From assembly GCA_009785605.1 (NCBI GenBank), contig WQVY01000010.1:1-48667 (forward strand): DNA of 48,667 bases, read 5' to 3'. The notes below the pieces were generated by a model. The model did no database searches. It was not told the origin of the DNA and saw only the letters and a program-made list of their open reading frames with translations. The position numbers and the translations under genes are program-made. Every line of letters begins with the position of its first letter. The first letter of the stretch is position 1. Of this stretch, positions 1 to 7,909 are shown one piece after another. The DNA comes from Defluviitaleaceae bacterium (lineage in GTDB: Bacteria; Bacillota; Clostridia; Lachnospirales; WQUN01).

Positions 1-39
1 CAATACTTCCCGGTAACCGTGGCACAAGTCAATGGTTAA
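1..39 (+). CDS. C-terminal tail of an upstream CDS, partial
   Basis: The reading frame open from the window edge ends in QYFPVTVAQVNG and a TAA stop, 18 nt before the next gene on the same strand. The next gene is a DUF4387 protein, whose usual upstream partner is a DUF1446/AtuA-type protein (acyclic terpene utilisation family). The tail could be the end of such a protein. Only 12 residues are visible, so the identity is inference from context. Confidence 0.4.
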   Translation, partial: QYFPVTVAQVNG

Positions 40-57
40 GCATATGGAGGGACTCAA

Positions 58-375
58 ATGAAATATAAATTATTCGACCATGCAGATGTTATACGAAGCA
101 AAAACTCCGGCCCATATGAGCTGACCTTTGACATAATCTTTAAAGAATATGAGATGTTCGAACGTTTTAGGGACGCGGATATAATGACACCGCAGGTCTT
201 TGCTAAGCTGTACAAGATAAATGAAGCCGACATTACAGGCATCATAGCCTTCGCGCCCGCCAAGGCTATCAAGATTACTATAGTACGGCCACTAGCATCA
301 GGTGACTTGGGCGAGCGCGATGTATACGGCGCTCAGCAACATGCGCCGCTATTGGGGTTTGAGTTTGACATATAA
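58..375 (+). CDS. DUF4387 family protein
   Basis: This is a 105-residue cytoplasmic protein with no signal peptide or membrane segment. The conserved family features are visible: an N-terminal ADVIRSKNSGPYELTFDI stretch, a central ITGIIAFAPAKAIKITIVRP stretch, and a C-terminal GDLGERDVYGAQQHAP stretch. The length matches the family. DUF4387 proteins occur as a small partner of, or as a C-terminal fusion to, AtuA-type (DUF1446) proteins; the biochemical function is not known. The start is fixed by GGAGGG about 7 nt upstream. It is the distal gene of an operon entering from the left, and its last 43 bp overlap the 3' end of the convergent metallopeptidase gene. Confidence 0.85.
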   Translation: MKYKLFDHADVIRSKNSGPYELTFDIIFKEYEMFERFRDADIMTPQVFAKLYKINEADITGIIAFAPAKAIKITIVRPLASGDLGERDVYGAQQHAPLLGFEFDI

Positions 376-734
376 TGCCTATCTGCAAGTATTTTTGCGA
401 TGTTTTGGGCATCTTCTACTTCTAGTGAGCGGTCACCGGCTAGGCTTTCTAGGTGGTGGGTAAGCTCATGATGCAGGGTATGCCTAAGCCTGTCTACAAA
501 TGCCTCTGCGTGCAAGTGCCCGTAGGCAATGGCTAATGAGCCGTGGTGGATGGTCACATAGCGGCCCAGGCCATATGGCTCTACGTGGTATTGGCCTAGG
601 ATTAGTAGGTCGTTTACGTCGTACATGACATCCGGTAACAGTATTACGCCACAGTTTAAACCTTTGTATATGCCCGAAGGCAAGGCTTGTATAAGATTGT
701 CTAGGGCTTCTTGTGTTTCTTCGTAATTTAACAT
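333..734 (-). CDS. Zincin-like metallopeptidase family protein
   Basis: This 133-residue protein has an HHELTHHLESLAGDRSLEVEDA segment near residue 90, which contains the HExxH zinc-protease motif. It resembles the short bacterial metallopeptidases of the PF06262 (Zincin_1, DUF1025) type. No signal peptide is seen, so it should be cytoplasmic; substrates of the family are unknown. It starts 5 bp after the stop of the beta-galactosidase gene and is probably translationally coupled to it, because only a weak ribosome binding site (TTAGG) precedes the ATG. The C-terminus (SNSNPNSGACC) lies in the overlap with the convergent DUF4387 gene. Confidence 0.75.
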   Translation of the reverse strand: MLNYEETQEALDNLIQALPSGIYKGLNCGVILLPDVMYDVNDLLILGQYHVEPYGLGRYVTIHHGSLAIAYGHLHAEAFVDRLRHTLHHELTHHLESLAGDRSLEVEDAQNIAKILADRHYMSNSNPNSGACC

Positions 735-739
735 AAGGC

Positions 740-2497
740 CTAACCCAACACCGGTGTATCAATAAACTCCACTTCTGCTGGCCCTTGTAGCCCGTCTGTC
801 TCAAACACAACCAACTCATTCTTGCCTGGTTTAAGCAGTGGTGCTGGGATATACAAGGTACGGGTAGGCCCAACCTCCCAGTACCGGCCCAGGTTAAAAC
901 CATTGATAAACGCAATACCCTTGCGGAAATTTTTCATGTCCAAAAATGTGTCACATGCGGTATCAATGTCAACCTCGCCTTTGTAAAACACCGGCGCGTC
1001 ACAAGTGGCATCACCGCCGCTTGTTGGCGGCTTGTCCAGCGGCAAGCTATACATCTCCCAGCCATAAAGCGCATTGGTACCTATACGCACAGAGCCGGAA
1101 ATCCCGCATGGGTAAGCCAAGTCGTGGCCGTAGTTTACCCGGCCCATGTTCTCTACCAATATATCTAGTTGGAAGCTGGTCTTGCCTGGGGCTGGCAGGG
1201 GTATTGTAAGGGTTTCTTTGGGGTTGTTGCGGTACAACACGCCAAGCTTTTCCCCACCTACCATAACAACTGCCCTATCACGCAATCCCGTAATTGAAAG
1301 CTTCATCTCATACCCTGCTTGTACAAGGTACTCCCTGGATACAAGCGGCATATCTACAGTTTTGCGGTACAACACATACCCATACTCTTGACCCAGTTCT
1401 TCCATAGACAGCGGGCTTGCGGCCTTAACTGGCTGGCCAAGCTGGTCCAATAATGGCAAGCGCTTATTAAGCGCTACTTTCCCGTATGCCTTTTTGGGGG
1501 AGTTGGCAACAGGTATGGCCGGGGCTGGGCCGAAGTATTTTTCTAGCACCGCTTTACAGGCGGTGTATGCAGGGGTTATATCCCCCGCTTCTGATAAAAG
1601 CGCGTGATAGTCATAGCTGGTGATAGTGGGCTGGTAGTTACCATCGTGGCAGTTGGCCCCATTCCAAAAACCAAAGTTTGTCCCACCATGGAACATATAC
1701 ATATTTACAGAGCCACCGTCTTTGACCATGTCCTCCAGCACTTTGGCTACATCTGCTGCATCTCTGGTATGGTGCTTGCCGCCCCAATGGTCAAACCACC
1801 CACACCAAAACTCACAACACATATCCGGCCCGTTTGGCTGGAACTGCCTAAGCACACCAAAGCCCTCCGCAGCCCTAGAGCCAAAGTTTGCAGTCATCCA
1901 CATATCTGGCAGGGTGCCGCCGCCCATCATTTCTATATTGGGGCCATCAGATGTAAACAGTAGACAGTCCGCACCCAGCTCGCGCATCAGGTCTCGCAAG
2001 TATGCAAGATATTCTTTATCGCTGCCATAAGAACCGTATTCGTTTTCTACCTGCATGGCAAAAACCGGGCCGCCATTGGACTCAAGATACGGTGTAACCT
2101 TGGGTATAAGCACAGAGAACCAGTTCCTGACTTTTTCCAGATATGAAGGCCACATACAGCGCAGGCGCATGTTTCTGTCTTTGTTTAGCCAGCCTGGGAA
2201 ACCGCCATATTCCCATTCTGCACAAATATAGGGGCCTGGGCGTACAATAACTTTAAGACCAAGTTTGCCCGCAAGCTCTATAAAACCAGGCAAATCGCCA
2301 AAGCCCTCGAACTGGAACTGGCCTTCTTTTGGCTCATGAAAATTCCAGGGGACATAGGTTTCTACTGTGTTGAAGCCGCAAGCCAGCAGCTTTTCTAGCC
2401 GGTCTTGCCAATAGTTTGGGTGGACACGGTAATAATGTATTGCGCCAGATAAGATGGGTACATCTTTGCCGTAAATTTTTTTGAAATTGGGAGTCAT
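740..2497 (-). CDS. Glycoside hydrolase family 35 beta-galactosidase
   Basis: This 585-residue enzyme hydrolyses terminal beta-galactosides. The GH35 TIM barrel starts at residue 10 (DVPILSGAIHYYRVHP) and includes TVETYVPWNFHEP and RPGPYICAEWEYGGFPGWL. The acid/base is expected at Glu153 in QVENEYGSYG and the nucleophile at Glu229 in CCEFWCGWFDHWGG. The C-terminal third holds the jelly-roll domains typical of GH35, with NGFNLGRYWEVGP near the end. No signal peptide is present, so it acts inside the cell on imported oligosaccharides. The start is supported by GAGAGGAACG upstream. It is followed at once by the metallopeptidase gene. Length is normal for bacterial GH35. Confidence 0.95.
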   Translation of the reverse strand: MTPNFKKIYGKDVPILSGAIHYYRVHPNYWQDRLEKLLACGFNTVETYVPWNFHEPKEGQFQFEGFGDLPGFIELAGKLGLKVIVRPGPYICAEWEYGGFPGWLNKDRNMRLRCMWPSYLEKVRNWFSVLIPKVTPYLESNGGPVFAMQVENEYGSYGSDKEYLAYLRDLMRELGADCLLFTSDGPNIEMMGGGTLPDMWMTANFGSRAAEGFGVLRQFQPNGPDMCCEFWCGWFDHWGGKHHTRDAADVAKVLEDMVKDGGSVNMYMFHGGTNFGFWNGANCHDGNYQPTITSYDYHALLSEAGDITPAYTACKAVLEKYFGPAPAIPVANSPKKAYGKVALNKRLPLLDQLGQPVKAASPLSMEELGQEYGYVLYRKTVDMPLVSREYLVQAGYEMKLSITGLRDRAVVMVGGEKLGVLYRNNPKETLTIPLPAPGKTSFQLDILVENMGRVNYGHDLAYPCGISGSVRIGTNALYGWEMYSLPLDKPPTSGGDATCDAPVFYKGEVDIDTACDTFLDMKNFRKGIAFINGFNLGRYWEVGPTRTLYIPAPLLKPGKNELVVFETDGLQGPAEVEFIDTPVLG

Positions 2498-2536
2498 GAT
2501 TCGTTCCTCTCGTTCAATATTGGATGTGCTTTATAA

Positions 2537-2623
2537 GACTTTTTCTGAAATTACCTTTGCGGCCAAAAAATCATAGGCATTAGTATGTTTTTTGGCCGCT
2601 TATTCGGTATTTCAGAAGAAGTC
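2537..2623. repeat. Palindromic repeat element, copy A (about 87 bp)
   Basis: The outer arms are GACTTTTTCTGAAATTACC and GGTATTTCAGAAGAAGTC. The inner arms are GCGGCCAAAAAA and TTTTTTGGCCGC around a short ATAGGCATTAGTAT loop. The whole element can fold as one long hairpin. A closely related copy (B) lies at 4195-4271, so the two bracket the SH3-protein/membrane-protein pair. It may act as a terminator or be a non-autonomous mobile repeat. Confidence 0.75.
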
Positions 2624-2692
2624 CATTGTATTAGATGGTTAATAAATGGTCAACAATCATCCAATTTTACTATGTTTCTGGGCAAACAAAAT

Positions 2693-2721
2693 TTGACGAC
2701 ATATTACAATCATGTTACATT
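2693..2721 (+). promoter_or_regulatory. Sigma-A type promoter for the SH3 protein gene
   Basis: TTGACG and TACATT are separated by 17 bp, about 47 bp upstream of the ATG at 2768. The -35 box matches the consensus in five of six positions. Confidence 0.5.
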
Positions 2722-2767
2722 TTATTGCATTTATAGCGAAATAAATACAAAATGTTGGAGGAATCAC

Positions 2768-3667
2768 ATGAAACTACGCAGAGTTGCACTACTATTACTT
2801 ATCGTGCTTATATGCATACCAAGCGTGATGGTGTTTGCTAGGCCTACACCCGCAAACCAACTCCATGCCGGCATGTTCCCGGTTGGCTCACGCCAGAGGG
2901 TAGAGTATGCAAGCGCCCTAAATGTACGCAGAGGCCCAGGAGTACGGTATACCGCCTTTAACCATCTAACCAGAGGTACACATGTTTATATTTTAGAATT
3001 TAGGGGTGGGTGGGCACGCGTCAACACCAACCACGGCGAAGGCTGGATCTTTACCGGCTACCTTTCACGCGACATGGCAGCAGCAGCACCTTTGACCGGG
3101 ACGGGGACAACAACATCCACAGTGGCCCCTAGTGACCGTACACCGCAGCACCTTCTTAACGCGGATTTATTCCCCATTAACAGCCAGGCACAAGTCGCTT
3201 TTGCGTCCCATGTCAATATCCGCCGGGGCCCTGGCAATAATTATGCCGCATTTACACACTTGGCCAGGGGTACAAATATCACAATATTAGAGTATAGGCA
3301 GATGTGGGTACGGCTCGAGACCGCGCATGGGCAAGGCTGGATTTTTGCAGGTTTCTTGTCCAATAACGCCGTAACAGCCGCACGCGGAGGCGGCAGTGGT
3401 GGTGGCGGTGGCGGTGGCACAACCGCTCTTGGCACACGCACACCCCACGCACAATTAAGGGCAGAAAATTTCCAAAACGGCTCACAGCACACGGTAGATT
3501 ATGCACATTTTCTAAACGTGCGGCGGGGGCCAAGCACAGGTTATACAGCCTTTACACACCTGGCCAGGGGTGCGGTTATTACCGTACTTGAGTATAGGGG
3601 TGGCTGGGTACGTATAAGCACCACCCACGGCGAAGGCTGGATATACGCCGCCTATCTGCGGAGGTAA
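2768..3667 (+). CDS. Secreted protein with three SH3 domains
   Basis: This 299-residue protein starts at the ATG preceded by TTGGAGGAATCAC; the longer frame upstream lacks a ribosome binding site. A signal peptide covers residues 1-24 (MKLRRVALLLLIVLICIPSV). Three bacterial SH3 (SH3_3/SH3b) repeats follow, each with a LNVRRGPG-type motif, a TAF-HLTRGT stretch and a GGWxRxxTxHGEGWIxxxYL ending, at roughly residues 35-105, 130-200 and 235-299. A threonine-rich linker separates repeats 1 and 2, and a glycine-rich linker separates repeats 2 and 3. No catalytic domain is present, so it is probably a wall- or peptide-binding exoprotein. The next gene starts 2 nt after the stop. Confidence 0.85.
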   Translation: MKLRRVALLLLIVLICIPSVMVFARPTPANQLHAGMFPVGSRQRVEYASALNVRRGPGVRYTAFNHLTRGTHVYILEFRGGWARVNTNHGEGWIFTGYLSRDMAAAAPLTGTGTTTSTVAPSDRTPQHLLNADLFPINSQAQVAFASHVNIRRGPGNNYAAFTHLARGTNITILEYRQMWVRLETAHGQGWIFAGFLSNNAVTAARGGGSGGGGGGGTTALGTRTPHAQLRAENFQNGSQHTVDYAHFLNVRRGPSTGYTAFTHLARGAVITVLEYRGGWVRISTTHGEGWIYAAYLRR

Positions 3668-3669
3668 GC

Positions 3670-4164
3670 TTGAGGGCATCGCATAAAAAAAGCAAAAGAC
3701 AAATCCCTATTGCTTCAGCTATACTTGCGTTTTTGTTGTGTGCTTCTATTATTTTTGGCGGCATAGCTATTATTGTTGCCCGCGTCACGGCCACAAGCGA
3801 TGACATAGGCCTCCACATAGACGGGAGATGGGAAATAGAATCGCCTACCCACAACAACGAACGCATTACATATGCGTTTGCTGGGGATTCCTTCTCTATG
3901 GTAACAGAAAGCATGATTTTTGATGCTGACGCTGAAATAATAGAAGACATACAGGCATATCATATGCTGTACTACGGGGCGGAAGTTGACGCGGATTATA
4001 TGGGCGACGGGACGTTTCGCTTGCGGATATTTGCTGATGGGACCTTTGTCATAAACGGCGACATAATATTGATGGTAACCGGGGAAGGGCTGTCTAGGAC
4101 ACTCCCCTTTTACTGGATGGATGACGCAATCTTAATCAATGGTTATAGGTTTGTACGGGGGTAA
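3670..4164 (+). CDS. Membrane-anchored protein of unknown function
   Basis: This 164-residue protein starts at a TTG codon; the GCGGAGG ribosome binding site lies inside the end of the SH3 gene, so the two are coupled. Residues 1-11 are basic, and residues 12-36 form one hydrophobic helix (IASAILAFLLCASIIFGGIA). The rest, from about residue 40, should lie outside the membrane and is rich in beta-type sequence with paired WEIESP and GDGTFRLRIFADGTF segments. This looks like a small lipocalin- or DUF5640-like barrel, but I do not recognise the family. It probably works together with the secreted SH3 protein at the cell surface. Confidence 0.7.
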   Translation: MRASHKKSKRQIPIASAILAFLLCASIIFGGIAIIVARVTATSDDIGLHIDGRWEIESPTHNNERITYAFAGDSFSMVTESMIFDADAEIIEDIQAYHMLYYGAEVDADYMGDGTFRLRIFADGTFVINGDIILMVTGEGLSRTLPFYWMDDAILINGYRFVRG

Positions 4165-4194
4165 CGTATCGCGGGTTAACTCGAAAATATGATA

Positions 4195-4271
4195 GACTTC
4201 TTATGAAACTACCAAAGCGGCCAAAAACATAGGTATTAATATGTTTTTGGCCGCTTATTTCGTAAGAAGTT
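4195..4271. repeat. Palindromic repeat element, copy B (about 77 bp)
   Basis: The core GCGGCCAAAAACATAGG and its partner TATGTTTTTGGCCGCTTATT are shared almost base for base with copy A at 2537-2623. Outer arms are GACTTCTTATGAAAC and TTTCGTAAGAAGTTT. It sits between two convergent genes and ends at the stop codon of the minus-strand gene, so it can also serve as a bidirectional terminator. Confidence 0.75.
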
Positions 4272-5734
4272 TATTTTTTAAACGTATTATACACAAGTTC
4301 AAAATTTGAAACCGTTGCAAAATTGCGCTCTGTTGTATGGAGCCTAAAACTGTCGCTGTTGAGTATTTCTACGCTACTACCCCAGCGGAAATGCACCTTT
4401 ATACCTACGGTGCCACCATGGGTGTAAAAATGCCTGCCATCAACAATTTTTTCTGGTACGAAGGCTGGGTTGGCTTGTAAATTACCGGAGATGTTAATCT
4501 TCCAAAGGTCACAATAGTCGTTGGTTGGTATGCCCAAGAAATTGTCTGTTGTAAATGGCGCAACTAGGTAGAAGTTTGCGTAGTCATGGCCGCTGTCTAT
4601 ATCCTCTGTTAGTAGTGTTAGGCCTTGATAATCTTTTACATTGTGCTGGTGGATATATACCTGATGGAAGTTGGCGGTCAACAGGTCATTGCTTTGAGCT
4701 ATATACATAACAAGGTTGCCGTTTTCGTGGGTAACCATAAGGAAATAGGGTAGCTCTGCACCATTTTGCATAATTTTGAAATTGCTTATGCCCAGTGCAG
4801 CGCAGTTGTTGTTCTTAACGCCGCGTAGTAGCCGCTTAAATTGTGGGCCGGCGCTGGTTTCTTCGCACGCAGGGTTAATATTTTTTAGGTCGTACAGTGC
4901 AACAATTGAGTTGTTATAGTCTGGCGTTTCTATCCCCATTGCAAGATAGTCGCCAATGATTTGGAAGCCGCCGGTATGATTAAAGTTTCTTGTATCACCA
5001 GTGAGTTCATAATGCGCATCGTAGTGGTGGCCTAGTATTTTTCCTTCTTCTGATACAACAAAATACCCAAACCGCCTGTTTTTGTCGCTGTTGTGGCTAA
5101 CAATAAGATTTGAGCCGTATTTGCCAAAACCCTGCACATGACAAAACCACCCTCCCCCCGCCAATATAGGGCTGTCGAAGTCGCGGGGCAGCCTGTCGTT
5201 GCCTTTCATGGTGTGCTTGTCGCCACTGGCATTGATGCTGTTAAAGATTTGGTGCGGGTTGCGTATGGGAGTGTTGTGGCTGCTTCTTGGTACTGGCTCT
5301 GGCACAACCGGCGAGCAGTTACTGTATTGCAAAAGTACTATTGTGTGGCCGCCGTCTGGGCGTGTTTGGCAATCTATGGTTATGCCGTCATTGTTACTGG
5401 ATACGCGGTATATATGGTTGTTTTCCCTATATCCTTCTGGCCGTGATGTCTCACGCATGAAAAAGTTTTGCATTGGGATGCAGCCAAAGTCTACAATCCC
5501 ATCATTGTCAGACACAGCCACTGCTTTTACCTGGATAGATGGGTCATCTATTGCTGTGCCTTCGAGCCTGTATAGCGTAAACTCTACGCCCGCAACACCC
5601 TCGCCTTCGGGGTTTATTACATGGAATATGAATTTGGTTTTTCTAGGTTTGGGTGGCTGCGGGCAAGGGCCGCCACTTGCATCTAGGTTGTACGATGTGG
5701 CCCAATTAAACCACGTGTTGTCATGTATAGTCAT
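4271..5734 (-). CDS. SpaA-like prealbumin-fold protein with a long unassigned C-terminal domain
   Basis: The protein has 487 residues. After a short N-terminus with a proline-rich linker (CPQPPKPRK), residues 32 to about 130 look like a SpaA/Cna-B type prealbumin fold: FIFHVINPEGEGVAGVEFTL, a DNDGIVDFG turn and MRETSRPEGYRENN. Residues 175-487 form a repetitive beta-rich region (GNDRLPRDFDSPILAGGGWF, GKYGSNLIVSHNSD, GFQIIGDYLAMGIE, VALYDLKN) that may be a beta-propeller. SpaA folds normally occur in exported pilus or adhesin proteins, yet no signal peptide, LPXTG motif or membrane helix is visible. It is a single gene on the minus strand. Function is unknown. Confidence 0.7.
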   Translation of the reverse strand: MTIHDNTWFNWATSYNLDASGGPCPQPPKPRKTKFIFHVINPEGEGVAGVEFTLYRLEGTAIDDPSIQVKAVAVSDNDGIVDFGCIPMQNFFMRETSRPEGYRENNHIYRVSSNNDGITIDCQTRPDGGHTIVLLQYSNCSPVVPEPVPRSSHNTPIRNPHQIFNSINASGDKHTMKGNDRLPRDFDSPILAGGGWFCHVQGFGKYGSNLIVSHNSDKNRRFGYFVVSEEGKILGHHYDAHYELTGDTRNFNHTGGFQIIGDYLAMGIETPDYNNSIVALYDLKNINPACEETSAGPQFKRLLRGVKNNNCAALGISNFKIMQNGAELPYFLMVTHENGNLVMYIAQSNDLLTANFHQVYIHQHNVKDYQGLTLLTEDIDSGHDYANFYLVAPFTTDNFLGIPTNDYCDLWKINISGNLQANPAFVPEKIVDGRHFYTHGGTVGIKVHFRWGSSVEILNSDSFRLHTTERNFATVSNFELVYNTFKK

Positions 5735-5772
5735 AATAGTCTCCGTTCTAATACGCTCATTTATCTGGACTA

Positions 5773-5806
5773 CAATAGCTCTTTGAAGGTACCCAAAGAG
5801 CTATTG
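5773..5806. promoter_or_regulatory. Perfect inverted repeat in a divergent intergenic region
   Basis: CAATAGCTCTTTG is followed by an 8-nt spacer and its exact complement CAAAGAGCTATTG. It lies 39 bp upstream of the SpaA-like gene start and 148 bp upstream of the Rpn-type gene. There is no T-run, so an operator or leader hairpin is more likely than a terminator. Confidence 0.45.
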
Positions 5807-5953
5807 GGTAAACAGGATGTCCTTATTGTTCCATTATATGCTGCACAAGCAGCTATGTTTACACACTTGGCTACAACACAGGTATCAATTTTATCGACAT
5901 ATTTCATTTGCTATATGGTATACTTTTAATAGAAGGAATAGGAGTTGTTAACG

Positions 5954-6766
5954 ATGGACAAGAAATTTCTATCTCCCAAAAGTGATTTGATTTTCAAACT
6001 ACTATTTGGGGACGAGCGAAGCAATGAAATATTAACGGCATTTCTTAAAGCCGTTCTTCGATTACCCAAAGAAGATTATGACGAAGTAATTATAGTGAAC
6101 CCTTTTCTTCTCCAAGAATATGATGGTGATAAACTTGGTATACTTGACGTAAAAGTCAAGACAAAATCGAAAAAGGTTATTGATATCGAAATTCAAGTAA
6201 AACCCACAACGGAGATGAAAGAACGAGTATTGTTCTATTCATCCAAAATGATAACAGAACAAGTTGGCACTGGAGGAAAGTTTCAAAAAATCAAACGTGT
6301 TATTAGCATAATCATTACCGATTATGCGCTGATAGCCGAAAGCGAAAAATATCATCACCGTTTTACGCTATACGATTATGAAAACAATGTAGAATTCACA
6401 GACATTATCGAAGTGAACACACTGGAGTTGACTAAAGTTCCCCAAACAGAAGATGGCACAGAATTATGGAACTGGCTGAAATTTTTATCAGCCGAACGGG
6501 AGGAGGATTTGGACATGATTGCTGAAAAAAGCCCCCAAGTCAAAAAGGCTGTTGTTCGTCTGATGGAGCTATCAAAAGACGAAAAGACAAGAATGATGTA
6601 TGAATCCCGCCAAAAATTAGAATGGGATTACCAAGCAAGAGAACGAGCGGCAGTTGTAGCTATTGCCAAAAACCTGTTAGCAATGAATATTCCTGTTGAT
6701 AATATTATTTCTGCTACTGGTTTAACCAGTGATGAAATATATGAATTGCAAAATGCCGACTATTGA
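5954..6766 (+). CDS. Rpn family PD-(D/E)XK nuclease / putative transposase
   Basis: This 270-residue protein belongs to the PDDEXK nuclease-transposase family (PF12784, related to Rpn/YhgA recombination-promoting nucleases). The opening LSPKSDLIFKLLFGDERSNEIL is diagnostic. The nuclease core lies near residues 60-85: GILDVKVKTKSKKVIDIEIQV, with the catalytic Asp and the E-x-Q variant of E-x-K. The C-terminus holds a helical region and a short segment typical of these proteins (IISATGLTSDEIYEL). The start is the ATG 9 nt after AATAGGAG; the in-frame TTG three codons earlier is less well placed. It stands alone and ends inside its own terminator hairpin. Such genes occur in many copies in gut clostridia. 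Confidence 0.88.
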   Translation: MDKKFLSPKSDLIFKLLFGDERSNEILTAFLKAVLRLPKEDYDEVIIVNPFLLQEYDGDKLGILDVKVKTKSKKVIDIEIQVKPTTEMKERVLFYSSKMITEQVGTGGKFQKIKRVISIIITDYALIAESEKYHHRFTLYDYENNVEFTDIIEVNTLELTKVPQTEDGTELWNWLKFLSAEREEDLDMIAEKSPQVKKAVVRLMELSKDEKTRMMYESRQKLEWDYQARERAAVVAIAKNLLAMNIPVDNIISATGLTSDEIYELQNADY

Positions 6767-6778
6767 TGTCGGCATTTT
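6753..6778 (+). terminator. Rho-independent terminator overlapping the stop codon
   Basis: ATGCCGAC and GTCGGCAT pair around a TATTGAT loop that contains the TGA stop of the Rpn-type gene, followed by TTTTAC and TTTT. Confidence 0.75.
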
Positions 6779-6815
6779 ACTTTTCTACTGCTTCATATGA
6801 TGCGCTTACAACGTC

Positions 6816-7907
6816 TTAATACATACTAGATACACGCCGCAAGCTAAACGACTTTGCCACAACGTCAATAGTCTCGATTAAGAGGGCAAAAAGTACAATA
6901 ACCAGGAGTGCCAAGTTGGGCCGTGTGACAATGTTGTTAAAGTTTGAAAGCCAATAAAAAGCTTGAGTATCCATCAGCCTGTATGCATGGCCTACAAACT
7001 CGGGATTAAGTATTTCTACATTCCCAAATATAGTTATGGCAAATATCACTTGTACAACACATGATATTATTGTGACCGTCCCCAACCGCGTTGTGTACTG
7101 CCCTTCTACCAGCTTAAAAATTTCTACCCCTATCTCAAGTACAGTCCAAAGCAAGATGGGAAGCCACATACTACGTAAAGCCGCCGTATCAAAAACAGGT
7201 ATCCAATTAAAGTCCAGGTATACGCGCATCACTTGTGGGAAACCAAGAAGTAAGGCCGTAAGCGATACAGATAGTATTATGTCAAAAATAGGCCCGTACG
7301 GTGACATTTTTAGTCTTGCCTCAGGGACTTGGGGCAGGTTGTATATTTCATCGTCTTTGAGGTCTACTTTCATATAATCCAATATCGCAAACACAACCGT
7401 TATCACCGCAAAGGCCTGCAACACACCGCCAACGGTAACCACTACAACCTGTATTGCATGCGCTGCAAAAGTCACATTTGCAAACCCTATGACAATATGC
7501 AATGAGTATTCGTCGCCCACCAGCAGCCCAATGGTTGTTAGCACGGTTAGTACCGCTGCAATAATGGGTAGTGCAATACGCAAGACACGCTTATACATAA
7601 GAAAGTACACGCCGCTTATCAAGGATTTGCGCTCGCTCCCGTAATATTTTAGGGCAAGCTCTTCTGGTGGGCCAAGCTCTGCAAGTACATCATGGATATC
7701 TTGTTCGCTTATTGGCTGGTTGCCGTACTCACGGTTGGGCGTGTTGGGCGGGTATTGGCTTAGGGGCCCTGGGGCACTATTGATATTGCGCTCGTTTAAC
7801 ATTTCTGTTATCAGGCTGTCTAGTTCCATCTCTACATCTGCGGCTATTTTTGTTGGCAAATGCCTTGTAACTGCGTAGATGTAGCGGTTCTTTAAATTAT
7901 TTTCCAT
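6816..7907 (-). CDS. HAAS-domain (DUF1700-like) multi-pass membrane protein
   Basis: The 363-residue protein starts with a cytoplasmic helical segment (residues 1-100) that matches the HAAS/DUF1700 type: YIYAVTRHLPTKIAADVEMELDSLI, then EQDIHDVLAELGPPEELALKYYG. Eight or so hydrophobic helices follow between residues 108 and 350. HAAS-domain proteins are regularly encoded next to PadR regulators and are thought to couple membrane events to that regulator. Here the PadR gene lies 2 bp upstream on the same strand, so the two form a coupled operon. The transported or sensed ligand is unknown. Confidence 0.8.
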   Translation of the reverse strand: MENNLKNRYIYAVTRHLPTKIAADVEMELDSLITEMLNERNINSAPGPLSQYPPNTPNREYGNQPISEQDIHDVLAELGPPEELALKYYGSERKSLISGVYFLMYKRVLRIALPIIAAVLTVLTTIGLLVGDEYSLHIVIGFANVTFAAHAIQVVVVTVGGVLQAFAVITVVFAILDYMKVDLKDDEIYNLPQVPEARLKMSPYGPIFDIILSVSLTALLLGFPQVMRVYLDFNWIPVFDTAALRSMWLPILLWTVLEIGVEIFKLVEGQYTTRLGTVTIISCVVQVIFAITIFGNVEILNPEFVGHAYRLMDTQAFYWLSNFNNIVTRPNLALLVIVLFALLIETIDVVAKSFSLRRVSSMY

Positions 7908-7909
7908 AC

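Noticed and set aside
2585-2767. N-terminal extension of the SH3 protein
   Set aside because: It lies in a palindromic repeat and the promoter region, and the ATG at 2768 has a ribosome binding site followed by a signal peptide.
3381-3420. Glycine-codon run in the SH3 gene as a mutational artefact
   Set aside because: It keeps the frame and lies at the expected linker position between SH3 domains 2 and 3.
5199-5786. 195-codon plus-strand ORF
   Set aside because: It is antisense to the SpaA-like gene and lacks a ribosome binding site.
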